Source of the DNA: an uncultured Erythrobacter sp.
Lineage (GTDB): Bacteria; Pseudomonadota; Alphaproteobacteria; Sphingomonadales; Sphingomonadaceae
Reading direction: 5' to 3'
Length of the DNA stretch: 64,000 nucleotides
Assembly (NCBI GenBank): GCA_937969505.1
Contig: CALBWA010000009.1
Coordinates: 124,001-188,000 of the forward strand
Each line of letters begins with the position of its first letter. Within the stretch, counting starts at the first letter, position 1. The position numbers and the translations under genes are program-made. Under the pieces are notes generated by a model. It made no database searches. It had not been told where the DNA came from and saw only the letters and a program-made list of their open reading frames with translations. Shown in pieces: positions 19,211-27,109 of the stretch.

Positions 19211-19834
19211 CTAGCCCGCCTCCTCGATCAGCTTGGCATCAATAGCGTTTGCCTCGGAATAGGCGGGGCGCTGTGTCACACGCTCGACATAGGCCTTGAA
19301 AGCTGGCGTTTCGGGGATTGATCCAAATCGCAGGCCCCAGATGAACTGGCTGCCGACATAGGTGTCGGCCATGGTGAACCGTTTGCCTGCGGCAAAGTCA
19401 TTGTTGCTGAGCCAGCCTTCCATAGCGGTCAAAGTTTTTTCCAGTGTGCCGAAGCCCGCCGTTGCGGTGCGTTCTGGCGGCACATCCCAATCCAGCGCCT
19501 TGGCCATCAGGGCCTGCTCGATCGGGCCGGAGGCGAAGAAGAGCCAGCGAAAGTAAGCGGCCCTCTCATGCGTATCGGGCAGCAGGTTATTGTCAGGGTG
19601 GGTCTCAGCAAGATAGTGGTTGATCGCCGCGGTCTCGGTCACGATGTGATCATGTCCGCCATGATGATGCACCAAAGCAGGGACCTTGTTCATGGGATTG
19701 ATGTTTTCAAAATCATCAGGCCGCGTTGCCCAGTCAAACACCACCTGTTCATAATCCGCGCCCGCCTCGTGCAAGGCCCAGCGGGAAATCTGACCGCGGC
19801 TCATCGCGACGGTGTAAAAGGTAAACTCGGCCAT
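19211..19834 (-). CDS. Glutathione S-transferase family protein
   Basis: A 207-residue GST. The N-terminal thioredoxin-like domain begins MAEFTFYTVAMSRGQISRWA and contains NPMNKVPALVHHHG with the cis-proline. The helical C-terminal domain contains FTMADTYVGSQF, the conserved N-capping region. Start set at ATG 19834, which has GGAGGAGC just upstream; six more in-frame codons upstream are not needed. The physiological substrate cannot be read from the sequence. It may be co-transcribed with the MpaB-type gene 36 bases upstream. Confidence 0.9.
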   Translation of the reverse strand: MAEFTFYTVAMSRGQISRWALHEAGADYEQVVFDWATRPDDFENINPMNKVPALVHHHGGHDHIVTETAAINHYLAETHPDNNLLPDTHERAAYFRWLFFASGPIEQALMAKALDWDVPPERTATAGFGTLEKTLTAMEGWLSNNDFAAGKRFTMADTYVGSQFIWGLRFGSIPETPAFKAYVERVTQRPAYSEANAIDAKLIEEAG

Positions 19835-19870
19835 TGTTGCTCCTCCACCCAATTCATTCGAAATTGTTGT

Positions 19871-20716
19871 TCAATTTTGCCGGAAAGCCCAGCGTAAAGT
19901 CTTGCCCATGCCCCAAGTCGCCGCGCGTGCGGGCAGGGCAGCAAGGCCGGGTCGCTCGAGCCCCAGCATGGACCGGGCAAAACTGGGCAGCATGGTTACA
20001 GCCTCAGCCCCGATCATGGATTGCACGCCGGGCGGGGTCCCTTCGGGTTTCTGGCTCAAAACCAGATCAGCAATTTCTCGCGCTTGCGGTGATGTGGCCA
20101 GCTCGGCGCGAAATTCTCGCATCAATTGCTCGGCTTCATTGCGGTTTTCCGGCACAGGATCCGCGCCCAGTCCGCGGGCAATCACGGCAAACTGGCGATA
20201 ATATTCATCCTGCTCAGAGCCGGGCATATCGGGGCGGACATGGCGCAGGTAAGCTGCCAGGAAGCTGGTAGATTCCACCACATGAACCCACGCAAGCGTG
20301 CGCGGATTGCGGGCCGAATAGGGTGCTCCATCAGGCAGAGTGCCATGGACCTCTTCGTGAATGCGGTTGACCCGTTCGATCACCTTGCGGGCCTCGCCAC
20401 GGTGGCCAAAGGTTGTGATCGCGATGAAGCGCGCTGTGCGGCGCAACCGGCCGTGCATATCCTCGCGGAAATTGGAATGGTCCAGCACGCCTTGCAAGGC
20501 GTGGGGATGGAGCATCTGGATCAGCAGGCTGCGCACCCCGCCCACCATCATGCTCACCACATCGGCATGGACCATGCGTATGGGCGAGTTTTTCTCGAAC
20601 AAGGCATCGTCGGATGGGGGCACGGGTTGCTGCCCGCTTTCGACATCGTTGAATACGCCGCGCACCTGGTCGACCATTTTCTCGCGCAGTGTCTCAATGG
20701 GATCGGGCAATGGCAT
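19871..20716 (-). CDS. Oxygenase MpaB family (DUF2236) protein
   Basis: A 281-residue DUF2236/MpaB-like protein. This family includes latex-clearing protein and MpaB oxygenases, which use a b-type haem. Typical features: MLHPHALQGVLDHSNF, ARFIAITTFG, and NPRTLAWVHVVESTSFLAAY with the histidines expected to bind haem. No signal peptide is visible. It lies 46 bases downstream of the TetR regulator stop, on the same strand, which suggests control by that repressor. Substrate unknown. Confidence 0.87.
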   Translation of the reverse strand: MPLPDPIETLREKMVDQVRGVFNDVESGQQPVPPSDDALFEKNSPIRMVHADVVSMMVGGVRSLLIQMLHPHALQGVLDHSNFREDMHGRLRRTARFIAITTFGHRGEARKVIERVNRIHEEVHGTLPDGAPYSARNPRTLAWVHVVESTSFLAAYLRHVRPDMPGSEQDEYYRQFAVIARGLGADPVPENRNEAEQLMREFRAELATSPQAREIADLVLSQKPEGTPPGVQSMIGAEAVTMLPSFARSMLGLERPGLAALPARAATWGMGKTLRWAFRQN

Positions 20717-20762
20717 TACCCTATGTATGCCTGATACCCCCGCTATGCCAGAGCGCAGCGGA

Positions 20763-21326
20763 CTAGCGGTTCATGCGCGCCATGATGGAACTCATCGCGG
20801 TGTCGAACCGGCTGGCATCCTCGGCTGCACGGGCGAGCAATTGCGCCCCTTGCAACTGGGCAAGCGTTGCCACGGCATCATCGGCCGGTGTTCCGGGCAC
20901 CATGATGCTGCGATCCTGCCGGCCCATCAGCATTACACTTTCCAGCCAGTCGCAGACCATCTGCGTGGCGCGTGACAGCATGGGCTGCATCGGTTCTGGC
21001 AATTCGGTTTGATCCGCGGATAACGCCGTGCATAGCGACATGGCGAACCCGTCCTCCGGGTCGGGGCGGTAGAGTCGGATGCAGGCTTGCATGGCAATCG
21101 CTCCGGTCCGCGATGTTGCTTTGATATCGGCCAGGATCGTGGCGAGGCGATCAGCATGAGCGTCCAGGACAGCCAGACCCAGATCAGCCTTGGCCGGAAA
21201 GTGGTGGTGGATGCTTGCCTTGCGGATGCCGGCCTGCTTGGCCAGCATGGCATAGCTGAAGCCGGTGTAGCCATGTTGGCGCATGGTAGCTTCGCCCAAT
21301 TCAACCAATTGCTGACGCGTGTTCAT
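20763..21326 (-). CDS. TetR/AcrR family repressor, probably autoregulated
   Basis: A 187-residue TetR-type regulator. The N-terminal helix-turn-helix spans about residues 22-47 (FSYAMLAKQAGIRKASIHHHF). The remainder is the helical ligand-binding domain. Start chosen at ATG 21326; the frame is open for 80 more codons without family similarity. A near-perfect palindrome lies 7-20 bases upstream of this ATG, so the protein probably represses itself and the downstream MpaB-GST genes. The inducer is unknown, though an electrophile or hydrophobic compound would fit a GST-containing unit. Confidence 0.88.
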   Translation of the reverse strand: MNTRQQLVELGEATMRQHGYTGFSYAMLAKQAGIRKASIHHHFPAKADLGLAVLDAHADRLATILADIKATSRTGAIAMQACIRLYRPDPEDGFAMSLCTALSADQTELPEPMQPMLSRATQMVCDWLESVMLMGRQDRSIMVPGTPADDAVATLAQLQGAQLLARAAEDASRFDTAMSSIMARMNR

Positions 21327-21332
21327 GAATCT

Positions 21333-21346
21333 ACCGACTAGTAGGT
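21333..21346. promoter_or_regulatory. Likely TetR operator
   Basis: ACCGACTAGTAGGT is a 14-base palindrome with one mismatched pair, centred on ACTAGT, seven bases upstream of the TetR start codon. Position and symmetry fit an autoregulatory operator overlapping the ribosome-binding region. Confidence 0.7.
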
Positions 21347-21629
21347 TGACGGCGATCAAGCAAGGCCATTGTTCGCCTACCTGATGGTAGGGACGGGGTT
21401 TAAGGCACGATCGGCGATGGCTCCCGATGATCGTTTGACTGCAAAAATTGTTGGAAAGTTCAAATGCGTTCAAATCGGAGATGACCCTGAGACCTGCCGG
21501 GATCATGGCGGCAAAAGCGAGATCAGCCAGGGCCGCGCCACCCAAATCGGAATAAAAATTCTGCACTAGCGAAATAAGCGGGTCAGTGGTGCTTGCAGCA
21601 CAGTCAAAGCGCGGCTAATCCATCGCGCG
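21347..21629. other. Intergenic region, no gene recognised
   Basis: Together with the operator just before it, this fills the 303-base gap between the TetR start and cobS. It should carry the promoters of both divergent units. It contains short open frames only, none with coding character, and no tRNA fold or strong hairpin that I can see. A locally AT-rich patch with two copies of GTTCAAA/GTTCAAAT lies near 21455-21475. Confidence 0.5.
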
Positions 21630-22622
21630 ATGGCTAGTCTGATGGAAACCGATTACGACGGCACGGCGAAGACGCTCTTCCCCGAGCCTGATACAACAAT
21701 CGACGTGCGCGACACGTTCGGTATCGATATTGACTGGCAGGTCCCTGCCTTCAGTCTCGCTGACGAACGCGTTCCTGAGATCGACAAATCCTATGTTTTC
21801 GATCCGGAAACCACGCTCGCCATTCTGGCCGGTTTTGCTCACAATCGCCGCGTTCTTGTTCAGGGTTACCACGGCACGGGTAAGTCGACCCATATCGAAC
21901 AGGTTGCCGCTCGCCTGAAATGGCCCAGCGTTCGGGTCAATCTGGATGCGCACATCAGTCGTATCGATCTGGTCGGGCGTGACGCGATCGTTCTTAAGGA
22001 CGGATTGCAGGTCACCGAATTCAAGGAAGGTATTCTTCCCTGGGCGCTGCAGCATCCTGTTGCCCTGACCTTTGACGAATATGATGCCGGTCGTCCTGAC
22101 GTGATGTTCGTTATTCAGCGCGTGCTGGAAGCGCAAGGCGCGCTGACCCTGCTTGATCAGAACAAGGTCATCACGCCGGACAAGCATTTCCGGCTGTTTG
22201 CGACCAGCAACACGGTTGGCCTTGGCGACACCAGCGGGCTCTATCACGGCACGCAAGCGATCAACCAGGCGCAGATGGACCGTTGGAACATCGTTGTGGC
22301 GCTCAACTATCTCTCACCAGAGACAGAGCTCAACATTGTCAAATCGAAGAGCCCGACCACCGATGACCCAACCATCGCCAACATGATCAAGGTCGCTGAT
22401 CTGACCCGCCAAGGGTTTATCAACGGCGACATCTCGACCGTGATGAGCCCGCGCACTGTCATGACCTGGGCACAGAATGCCGAGATTTTCAATTCTGTGG
22501 GTTTTGGCTTCCGACTGTCGTTCCTCAATAAGTGTGACGAGGCCGAGCGTACTTTGGTGAGCGAATATTATCAGCGGGTATTTGACGAAGATTTGCCAAG
22601 CAGCGCATCGAACGCAGTTTAA
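21630..22622 (+). CDS. cobS: CobS-type AAA+ ATPase (cobaltochelatase subunit family)
   Basis: A 330-residue AAA+ protein very close to CobS, the ATPase subunit of aerobic cobaltochelatase CobNST. The Walker A motif is GYHGTGKST (about residues 79-87) and Walker B is [10 protein letters not shown]. An MRWNIV-like stretch ([19 protein letters not shown]) and [11 protein letters not shown] follow. No cobT or cobN lies nearby; the next gene is a penicillin-binding protein. Many sphingomonads keep cobS/cobT without the full cobalamin pathway, so the client may not be cobaltochelatase. An alternative ATG lies at 21642. Confidence 0.88.
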   Translation: MASLMETDYDGTAKTLFPEPDTTIDVRDTFGIDIDWQVPAFSLADERVPEIDKSYVFDPETTLAILAGFAHNRRVLVQGYHGTGKSTHIEQVAARLKWPSVRVNLDAHISRIDLVGRDAIVLKDGLQVTEFKEGILPWALQHPVALTFDEYDAGRPDVMFVIQRVLEAQGALTLLDQNKVITPDKHFRLFATSNTVGLGDTSGLYHGTQAINQAQMDRWNIVVALNYLSPETELNIVKSKSPTTDDPTIANMIKVADLTRQGFINGDISTVMSPRTVMTWAQNAEIFNSVGFGFRLSFLNKCDEAERTLVSEYYQRVFDEDLPSSASNAV

Positions 22623-22656
22623 CGATGGATTGGCGGGTCAGAAAAAGCTCGCCAAA

Positions 22657-22680
22657 GCTGTGTTAAACACCTAACACAGC
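22657..22680 (+). terminator. Hairpin between cobS and the PBP gene
   Basis: Perfect 9-base arms, GCTGTGTTA (22657-22665) and TAACACAGC (22672-22680), flank a 6-base loop, with CTGATGTTTT after the stem. It could terminate cobS. The ATG of the next gene starts three bases after the stem, so it could also affect translation there. Confidence 0.55.
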
Positions 22681-22683
22681 CTG

Positions 22684-24909
22684 ATGTTTTCGTGGTTTCG
22701 CTCATCGCGCCGACCGGAACAGGCGCCCACCAGACGCTCTGGCAAACGCGATGCAGGCTTTTATGCCCTGCAAGACCCTTATGGCAGCGCGCTTGACGAT
22801 TTTGACGAACAGTTTGGATTTGATGACGAGGATTCCGGCACCGGTGACGCAGCCCGGCGATCGGACACCAAGCCCGAGCGAGCCTGGTGGGGCGGGCGCA
22901 AGCGGGACCGGCAGCCAGTCGCAGACGCCGAATATTACCAAAGCGATGATGACTTTGATGATGGCAATTACGCTGCGCCGTCCAAACCGCGCGGGCGCAA
23001 GCGCAAGTGGCTGGTCCGCATCATTGCCGCAATCCTGTTCGCCATCATCATCGCGATTGGCTGGCTGGCTCTTACCGCTCCGCTGTCCAAATCGCTCGAG
23101 CCGATTGCTCCCCCGCAAATCACTCTGCTTGCCTCTGATGGAACACCCATAGCCCGCAGCGGAGCAGTCGTGGATCAACCGGTCGAGATCGCCAAGCTGC
23201 CAGACCATGTGGTCGAGGCGTTTCTGGCGATTGAGGATCGGCGTTTCTACAGCCACTGGGGCATTGATCCACGCGGATTGGCGCGCGCTGCCTTGTCCAA
23301 TGCTACCGGCGGTCCAACGCAGGGTGGCAGCACGATCACCCAGCAACTGGCGAAGTTCACCTTTCTTACGCCCGAACGCAGCATGACGCGCAAGGCGCGC
23401 GAAATGCTGATCGCCTTCTGGCTGGAAGGGTGGCTGACCAAGGATGAGATCCTGCAACGCTATCTCTCCAATGCCTATTTCGGGGACAATCAATATGGCC
23501 TGCGTGCGGCCAGCCTTCACTATTTCTATCGCCAACCGGAAAACTTGCGTCCCGAACAGGCGGCCATGCTGGCTGGCCTGCTGAAGGCACCATCTCGGCT
23601 GGCCCCGACCAATAATTACGATCTGGCCGAGCAGCGCATGCGTGTGGTTGTCGGCGCGATGGAGGATGCTGGCTTCATTACGCAGGAAGAAGCGCGCGCG
23701 ATGCGCAGCCCCGCGCTGGATGTCCGCAATCGCAACACTTTGCCAACGGGAACCTATTTCGCCGACTGGGTCCTGCCCGAGGCGCGCCGGGACGCAGAGC
23801 GCAGCTATGCCAAGCAAACCATGACCACTACGCTGGATGCCGGATTGCAGGCGATTGCCAGCCGCGTGGTTGCGCGCGCGCCTCTGGGTGATGCGCAGAT
23901 TGCCCTGGTTGCGATGCGCCCCAATGGCGAAGTCGTGGCGATGATCGGTGGCAAGGATTACGCCCGCTCTGCCTTCAACCGAGCCACTCAGGCCAAGCGG
24001 CAACCAGGATCCACTTTCAAGCTGTTCACCTATTTCGCTGCCATCCGATCAGGCATGCGGCCCGAAGACCGCTTAGCCAATACGCCAATTGATACCGGCA
24101 GCTATCGTCCGGAAAACTACAACAAGCGTTATTCGCAAAGCCTTACGCTCGAACAGGCCTTTGCCCAATCGAGCAATGTCGCCGCATTGCGGCTGTTTAA
24201 TCAGCTCGGCAGCGAGCAGGTGATCGAGGCAGCGCGTGATCTGGGCGTAACCTCGCCTTTGACCGCGGGCGATCCCAGCCTGGCATTGGGCACATCGACA
24301 CTGAGTCTGCTGGAATTGGCCTCTGCCTATGCGGGAATTGCGGCCAACAGATACCCGGTGGAGCCACACGCTTTTGTGAAGGACAAGAAATCCGGTTGGT
24401 TTACCTGGGTGGCAGACGGCAGCAGTTCCTTGCCCGACAGAAAGCATGAAGAGATGCAGCAATTGCTGCGGACTGCGATCAATGACGGGACGGGACGCGC
24501 GGCTATGCTGGCCGGCACAAATTTCGGCAAGACCGGCACGACGCAGGATTATCGTGATGCATTGTTCGTCGGCTATGCCGGCAATTTGGTGGTGGGCGTG
24601 TGGATCGGCAATGACGACAATTCACCGCTCGATGGCATTACTGGCGGGGGGCTTCCGGCACGCATCTGGCGCGATTTCATGCGCAGTGCATTGAGCGGGT
24701 CCGGCCTGGTTGAGCCTGAGCGCAGGCCGGATCCCGATGGCCCGATTCAGCCGCTCGATATTCCCGAAATCGGAGATATTCCGCTGGGGGACAATGGATC
24801 AAACCTGCGGATCGAAGAGGATGGGCTCATCATTTCGACCGAAGTGGACGGCGTGCCGGTGCGGTTCGAATTGACCGAGGATGGTTTGCAAGTCCTGGCC
24901 GAGGAGTAG
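22684..24909 (+). CDS. Penicillin-binding protein 1A-type bifunctional peptidoglycan synthase
   Basis: A 741-residue class A PBP that polymerises and crosslinks peptidoglycan. Residues 1-100 are an acidic/basic cytoplasmic tail (DDFDEQFGFDDEDSG, RGRKRKW). One membrane segment follows at about 107-128. The GT51 transglycosylase has Glu184 in EDRRFYSHWGIDPRG and TQGGSTITQQLAKF. The transpeptidase has SxxK at Ser443 (STFK), SxN at 496-498 and KTG at 616-618. The tail is longer than usual. No ribosome-binding site precedes the ATG; a hairpin ends three bases before it, so a later start is conceivable. Confidence 0.92.
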   Translation: MFSWFRSSRRPEQAPTRRSGKRDAGFYALQDPYGSALDDFDEQFGFDDEDSGTGDAARRSDTKPERAWWGGRKRDRQPVADAEYYQSDDDFDDGNYAAPSKPRGRKRKWLVRIIAAILFAIIIAIGWLALTAPLSKSLEPIAPPQITLLASDGTPIARSGAVVDQPVEIAKLPDHVVEAFLAIEDRRFYSHWGIDPRGLARAALSNATGGPTQGGSTITQQLAKFTFLTPERSMTRKAREMLIAFWLEGWLTKDEILQRYLSNAYFGDNQYGLRAASLHYFYRQPENLRPEQAAMLAGLLKAPSRLAPTNNYDLAEQRMRVVVGAMEDAGFITQEEARAMRSPALDVRNRNTLPTGTYFADWVLPEARRDAERSYAKQTMTTTLDAGLQAIASRVVARAPLGDAQIALVAMRPNGEVVAMIGGKDYARSAFNRATQAKRQPGSTFKLFTYFAAIRSGMRPEDRLANTPIDTGSYRPENYNKRYSQSLTLEQAFAQSSNVAALRLFNQLGSEQVIEAARDLGVTSPLTAGDPSLALGTSTLSLLELASAYAGIAANRYPVEPHAFVKDKKSGWFTWVADGSSSLPDRKHEEMQQLLRTAINDGTGRAAMLAGTNFGKTGTTQDYRDALFVGYAGNLVVGVWIGNDDNSPLDGITGGGLPARIWRDFMRSALSGSGLVEPERRPDPDGPIQPLDIPEIGDIPLGDNGSNLRIEEDGLIISTEVDGVPVRFELTEDGLQVLAEE

Positions 24910-24966
24910 TGTTCCCCCAATCGCTCGAACAGTGTGCGATGCGCTGGTGATCGCGAACTCGCCCAG

Positions 24967-25395
24967 CTACTTGGCGCGATCTGCCATCAATATATTCATG
25001 ACTGCAGTGGCAATCGGTCGGTCACGCTCATCCTGCCATGCCTCGACCGAAACATTGGCATTGCGGCGTCCGAGCCGGGTGATCCGCCCCTTGGCATAGG
25101 TGGGTTTCTGTTTGCCGGCGGAGAGAAATTGCACCGTGATGTTGATCGGTTTGAGCTGGGGGTCGCGGCCTTCTTCCTGCAGACGTGCGCGCAAGGCGGC
25201 ATAGCCTGCATTCTCCAGCAATCCGCTGGTGGCGCCGCCGTGCAACGCGCCGGGTCTCCCTTCGACGAAGGGCCCAAACCCCACCTGCAGAACAGGAATA
25301 TTATCCTCCCATTCATGCAGCTTTATCCCCAATGATCGGGCATAGATCGGCAACTGGCCAGCACCTTTTTGTGCAGTGTCGTGATCATTTGGCAA
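24967..25395 (-). CDS. PaaI-type hotdog thioesterase
   Basis: A 142-residue single-hotdog protein of the PaaI/YbgC-like acyl-CoA thioesterase group. GRPGALHGGATSGLLENAGYAAL is the conserved HGG-containing helix region and carries the likely catalytic residues; the FLSAGK beta-strand region follows. Its start overlaps the end of the upstream thioesterase by 11 bases, so the two form an operon and may make a heteromeric enzyme. Acyl substrate unknown. Confidence 0.85.
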   Translation of the reverse strand: MPNDHDTAQKGAGQLPIYARSLGIKLHEWEDNIPVLQVGFGPFVEGRPGALHGGATSGLLENAGYAALRARLQEEGRDPQLKPINITVQFLSAGKQKPTYAKGRITRLGRRNANVSVEAWQDERDRPIATAVMNILMADRAK

Positions 25396-25837
25396 GGCGG
25401 GGGTCCTTTCCGATGGTCATGAAGACCCCGGCCATATGGGCCACCGGATCATCGCGGTGATCATCATACGCCACGCCGCGCACGAAGGCAGCCGAACGGG
25501 TTACGCGGTAGCATTGCGCGCGTGCAATCACTGCGCTGCGCTCGCGTGCCGGGCGCTGGTAATCCACCCGCAGGTCGAGCGTTGCCACCGGTGTGAAAGT
25601 CTTGTTGGTGGTCCATATGGCCATGCCCGATGCCATATCCATCAGGCTGATGATCGGACCAGAGGCGAGGACATGGCGATCCTCTTCGCCGAGCAAGTCC
25701 TCGCGCCACGGCAATTTCAGTTCAACCCAGTCAGAACCGTGATCTTCATACTCCATACCGAGCCAGCCGGCATGGCCGTGCCTGAAGAAGAATTTTGCCG
25801 ATTCTTGCGGATTAAAGGCCGGAAGCGGCGTAGTCAT
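25385..25837 (-). CDS. PaaI-type hotdog thioesterase, second copy
   Basis: A 150-residue hotdog protein, related to but distinct from its downstream neighbour. The helix region reads LASGPIISLMDMASGMAIW, in which the usual HGG is replaced (HVLASG), and LRVDYQRPA is the following strand pair. It overlaps the neighbouring gene by 11 bases. Divergent from the small-peptide cassette; the shared 123-base region contains an inverted repeat. Thioesterase activity is inferred from the fold. Confidence 0.82.
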   Translation of the reverse strand: MTTPLPAFNPQESAKFFFRHGHAGWLGMEYEDHGSDWVELKLPWREDLLGEEDRHVLASGPIISLMDMASGMAIWTTNKTFTPVATLDLRVDYQRPARERSAVIARAQCYRVTRSAAFVRGVAYDDHRDDPVAHMAGVFMTIGKDPRLAK

Positions 25838-25849
25838 ATCACAATCCTG

Positions 25850-25873
25850 TTGTAAAAAGTTATAATATTACAA
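25850..25873. promoter_or_regulatory. Inverted repeat in the divergent promoter region
   Basis: TTGTAA (25850-25855) and TTACAA (25868-25873) form a 6-base inverted repeat with a 12-base spacer, inside the most AT-rich stretch of the neighbourhood. It lies 12 bases upstream of the thioesterase start and 88 bases upstream of the peptide gene. A regulator site is plausible but unproven. Confidence 0.35.
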
Positions 25874-25960
25874 AATGTTAATTTTGGCTTTGTGCCACGG
25901 GGCCGCATTTTCGCGTCATGCAGACGCAATTCCGCATCTGCCTATACTAGGAGAATATCG

Positions 25961-26101
25961 ATGAGCACACCCACGATCGATCTTGCGACCTTGCCGTCCC
26001 TTGACACGACGACCGGCGTGTTTGGCAGCATGTCCCAATCCGCTGCCACCTATGACGACCGCATTCTGATCATCATGGTCATTGTCTATGACTCGGTCTG
26101 A
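25961..26101 (+). CDS. 46-residue peptide, candidate modified-peptide precursor
   Basis: A small gene with a good ribosome-binding site (AGGAGA, 9 bases before ATG). The product begins MSTPTIDLATLPSLDTTTG, has a polar middle (GSMSQSAATYDD) and ends with the hydrophobic RILIIMVIVYDSV. No family is recognised. It is too short for a folded enzyme and has no classical signal peptide because the hydrophobic part is C-terminal. It heads a cassette with two larger unrecognised proteins. That layout resembles a leader-core precursor followed by modifying enzymes, but a regulatory or membrane-active peptide is also possible. The upstream frame to 25892 lacks a ribosome-binding site. Confidence 0.65.
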   Translation: MSTPTIDLATLPSLDTTTGVFGSMSQSAATYDDRILIIMVIVYDSV

Positions 26102-26152
26102 TCGCTCATCTGCCACCATGCGCGCTTGCGCTGCAATTAAGGGATACCCGGC

Positions 26153-27109
26153 ATGAGGGTGGATAGCGAACTGGTCGCGCTGCGGGGTGATCGTGCCTCG
26201 CAGCGCGATGCGCAGCGCGCGCTCGACCGCGTAAAGGCAGCCTGGCTCGCCCTGCCGGAGGTGGACGCGATTGCCCGCGATTTTTCTCGCTATGCGGACG
26301 GCGCAGGATTGGCCGATTTGCCATCGCTCGGCGCGTTGGTGGGCACGATCGAAATTGCCAAGCCCTTTATCGCTGAATGGCAGCGCCGGTTAGTGGCAGC
26401 GCTTGATGCCCACAAGTTCGGGCATGTCCCATTCAAGCATAATTATTCTGCAGGATTTTCCACCGTACGTCTGCTTCAGCAGGGTATGGCGAGCCTTTCC
26501 GTGCTGGTGTACGATCAGGTTGAAGAAGAAACGGTGCCGCAGAGCGCTACATTCTCCGAGCGCGAACAGCACGAGATCGTGATTGCCGGTCGGGCCAAGG
26601 CTCTGCATCACCGATTGTCTGCGGGGGCGGTCGAAACCGTCAGCCAGACGCTGGAATCAGGCAGCACGATGGCAGTGTGCGATGCGCAGAACACGCGAAC
26701 CATTTGCAATGTGAAAGGCCGTTTGCTGATGCTTCAGCTTGGCAGGGAGTGTAGCCGGCCTCGCCCGGTCAGGGATATCCGACTTAGTGACGGCGCGCTG
26801 CTGTACCAGGCCAGCGGGGAAAAACGCGAAAGTCAGATCACCATGGCCATGGCCGTGCTGACCGAAATGAGGCGCAGCGATGCCGTCCCGCAATATGTCG
26901 AACTTGCACAGCAGGGACACGACCACATGCGCTGGGATGCGTTACGCCATATTCTGGCTCTCGACCCTGTGCGCGGCTTCACAATGCTCAACACGATAGC
27001 CGCAAATGCGACGGATGACTTGGCCCAACCCGCACGTGCGCTGCGTGACCAGCTGGCTGCTGCGCACCCGCAACTGCTTCATCTGGAGAAACAGACATGC
27101 CCCGCCTGA
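26153..27109 (+). CDS. Unrecognised protein of the small-peptide cassette, first
   Basis: A 318-residue soluble protein with no family I can name. It has an N-terminal helical part (RDAQRALDRVKAAWLALPEV), a beta-rich centre (VRLLQQGMASLSVLVYD, then EREQHEIVIAG with His140, and LHHRL with His152-153), and a C-terminal helical region resembling HEAT-like repeats (MRWDALRHILALDP). Its layout, and the segment around ER...H...RL, faintly match the next protein, so the two may be divergent paralogues. AAGGGA precedes the ATG. It overlaps the next gene by 13 bases. Inferred: a peptide-binding or modifying partner for the 46-residue peptide. Confidence 0.7.
   Translation: MRVDSELVALRGDRASQRDAQRALDRVKAAWLALPEVDAIARDFSRYADGAGLADLPSLGALVGTIEIAKPFIAEWQRRLVAALDAHKFGHVPFKHNYSAGFSTVRLLQQGMASLSVLVYDQVEEETVPQSATFSEREQHEIVIAGRAKALHHRLSAGAVETVSQTLESGSTMAVCDAQNTRTICNVKGRLLMLQLGRECSRPRPVRDIRLSDGALLYQASGEKRESQITMAMAVLTEMRRSDAVPQYVELAQQGHDHMRWDALRHILALDPVRGFTMLNTIAANATDDLAQPARALRDQLAAAHPQLLHLEKQTCPA

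Noticed and set aside
22702-24003. A 433-codon open frame antisense to the PBP gene
   Set aside because: It mirrors the PBP reading frame in GC-rich DNA, has no family similarity and would start inside a coding gene. The PBP motifs are unmistakable.
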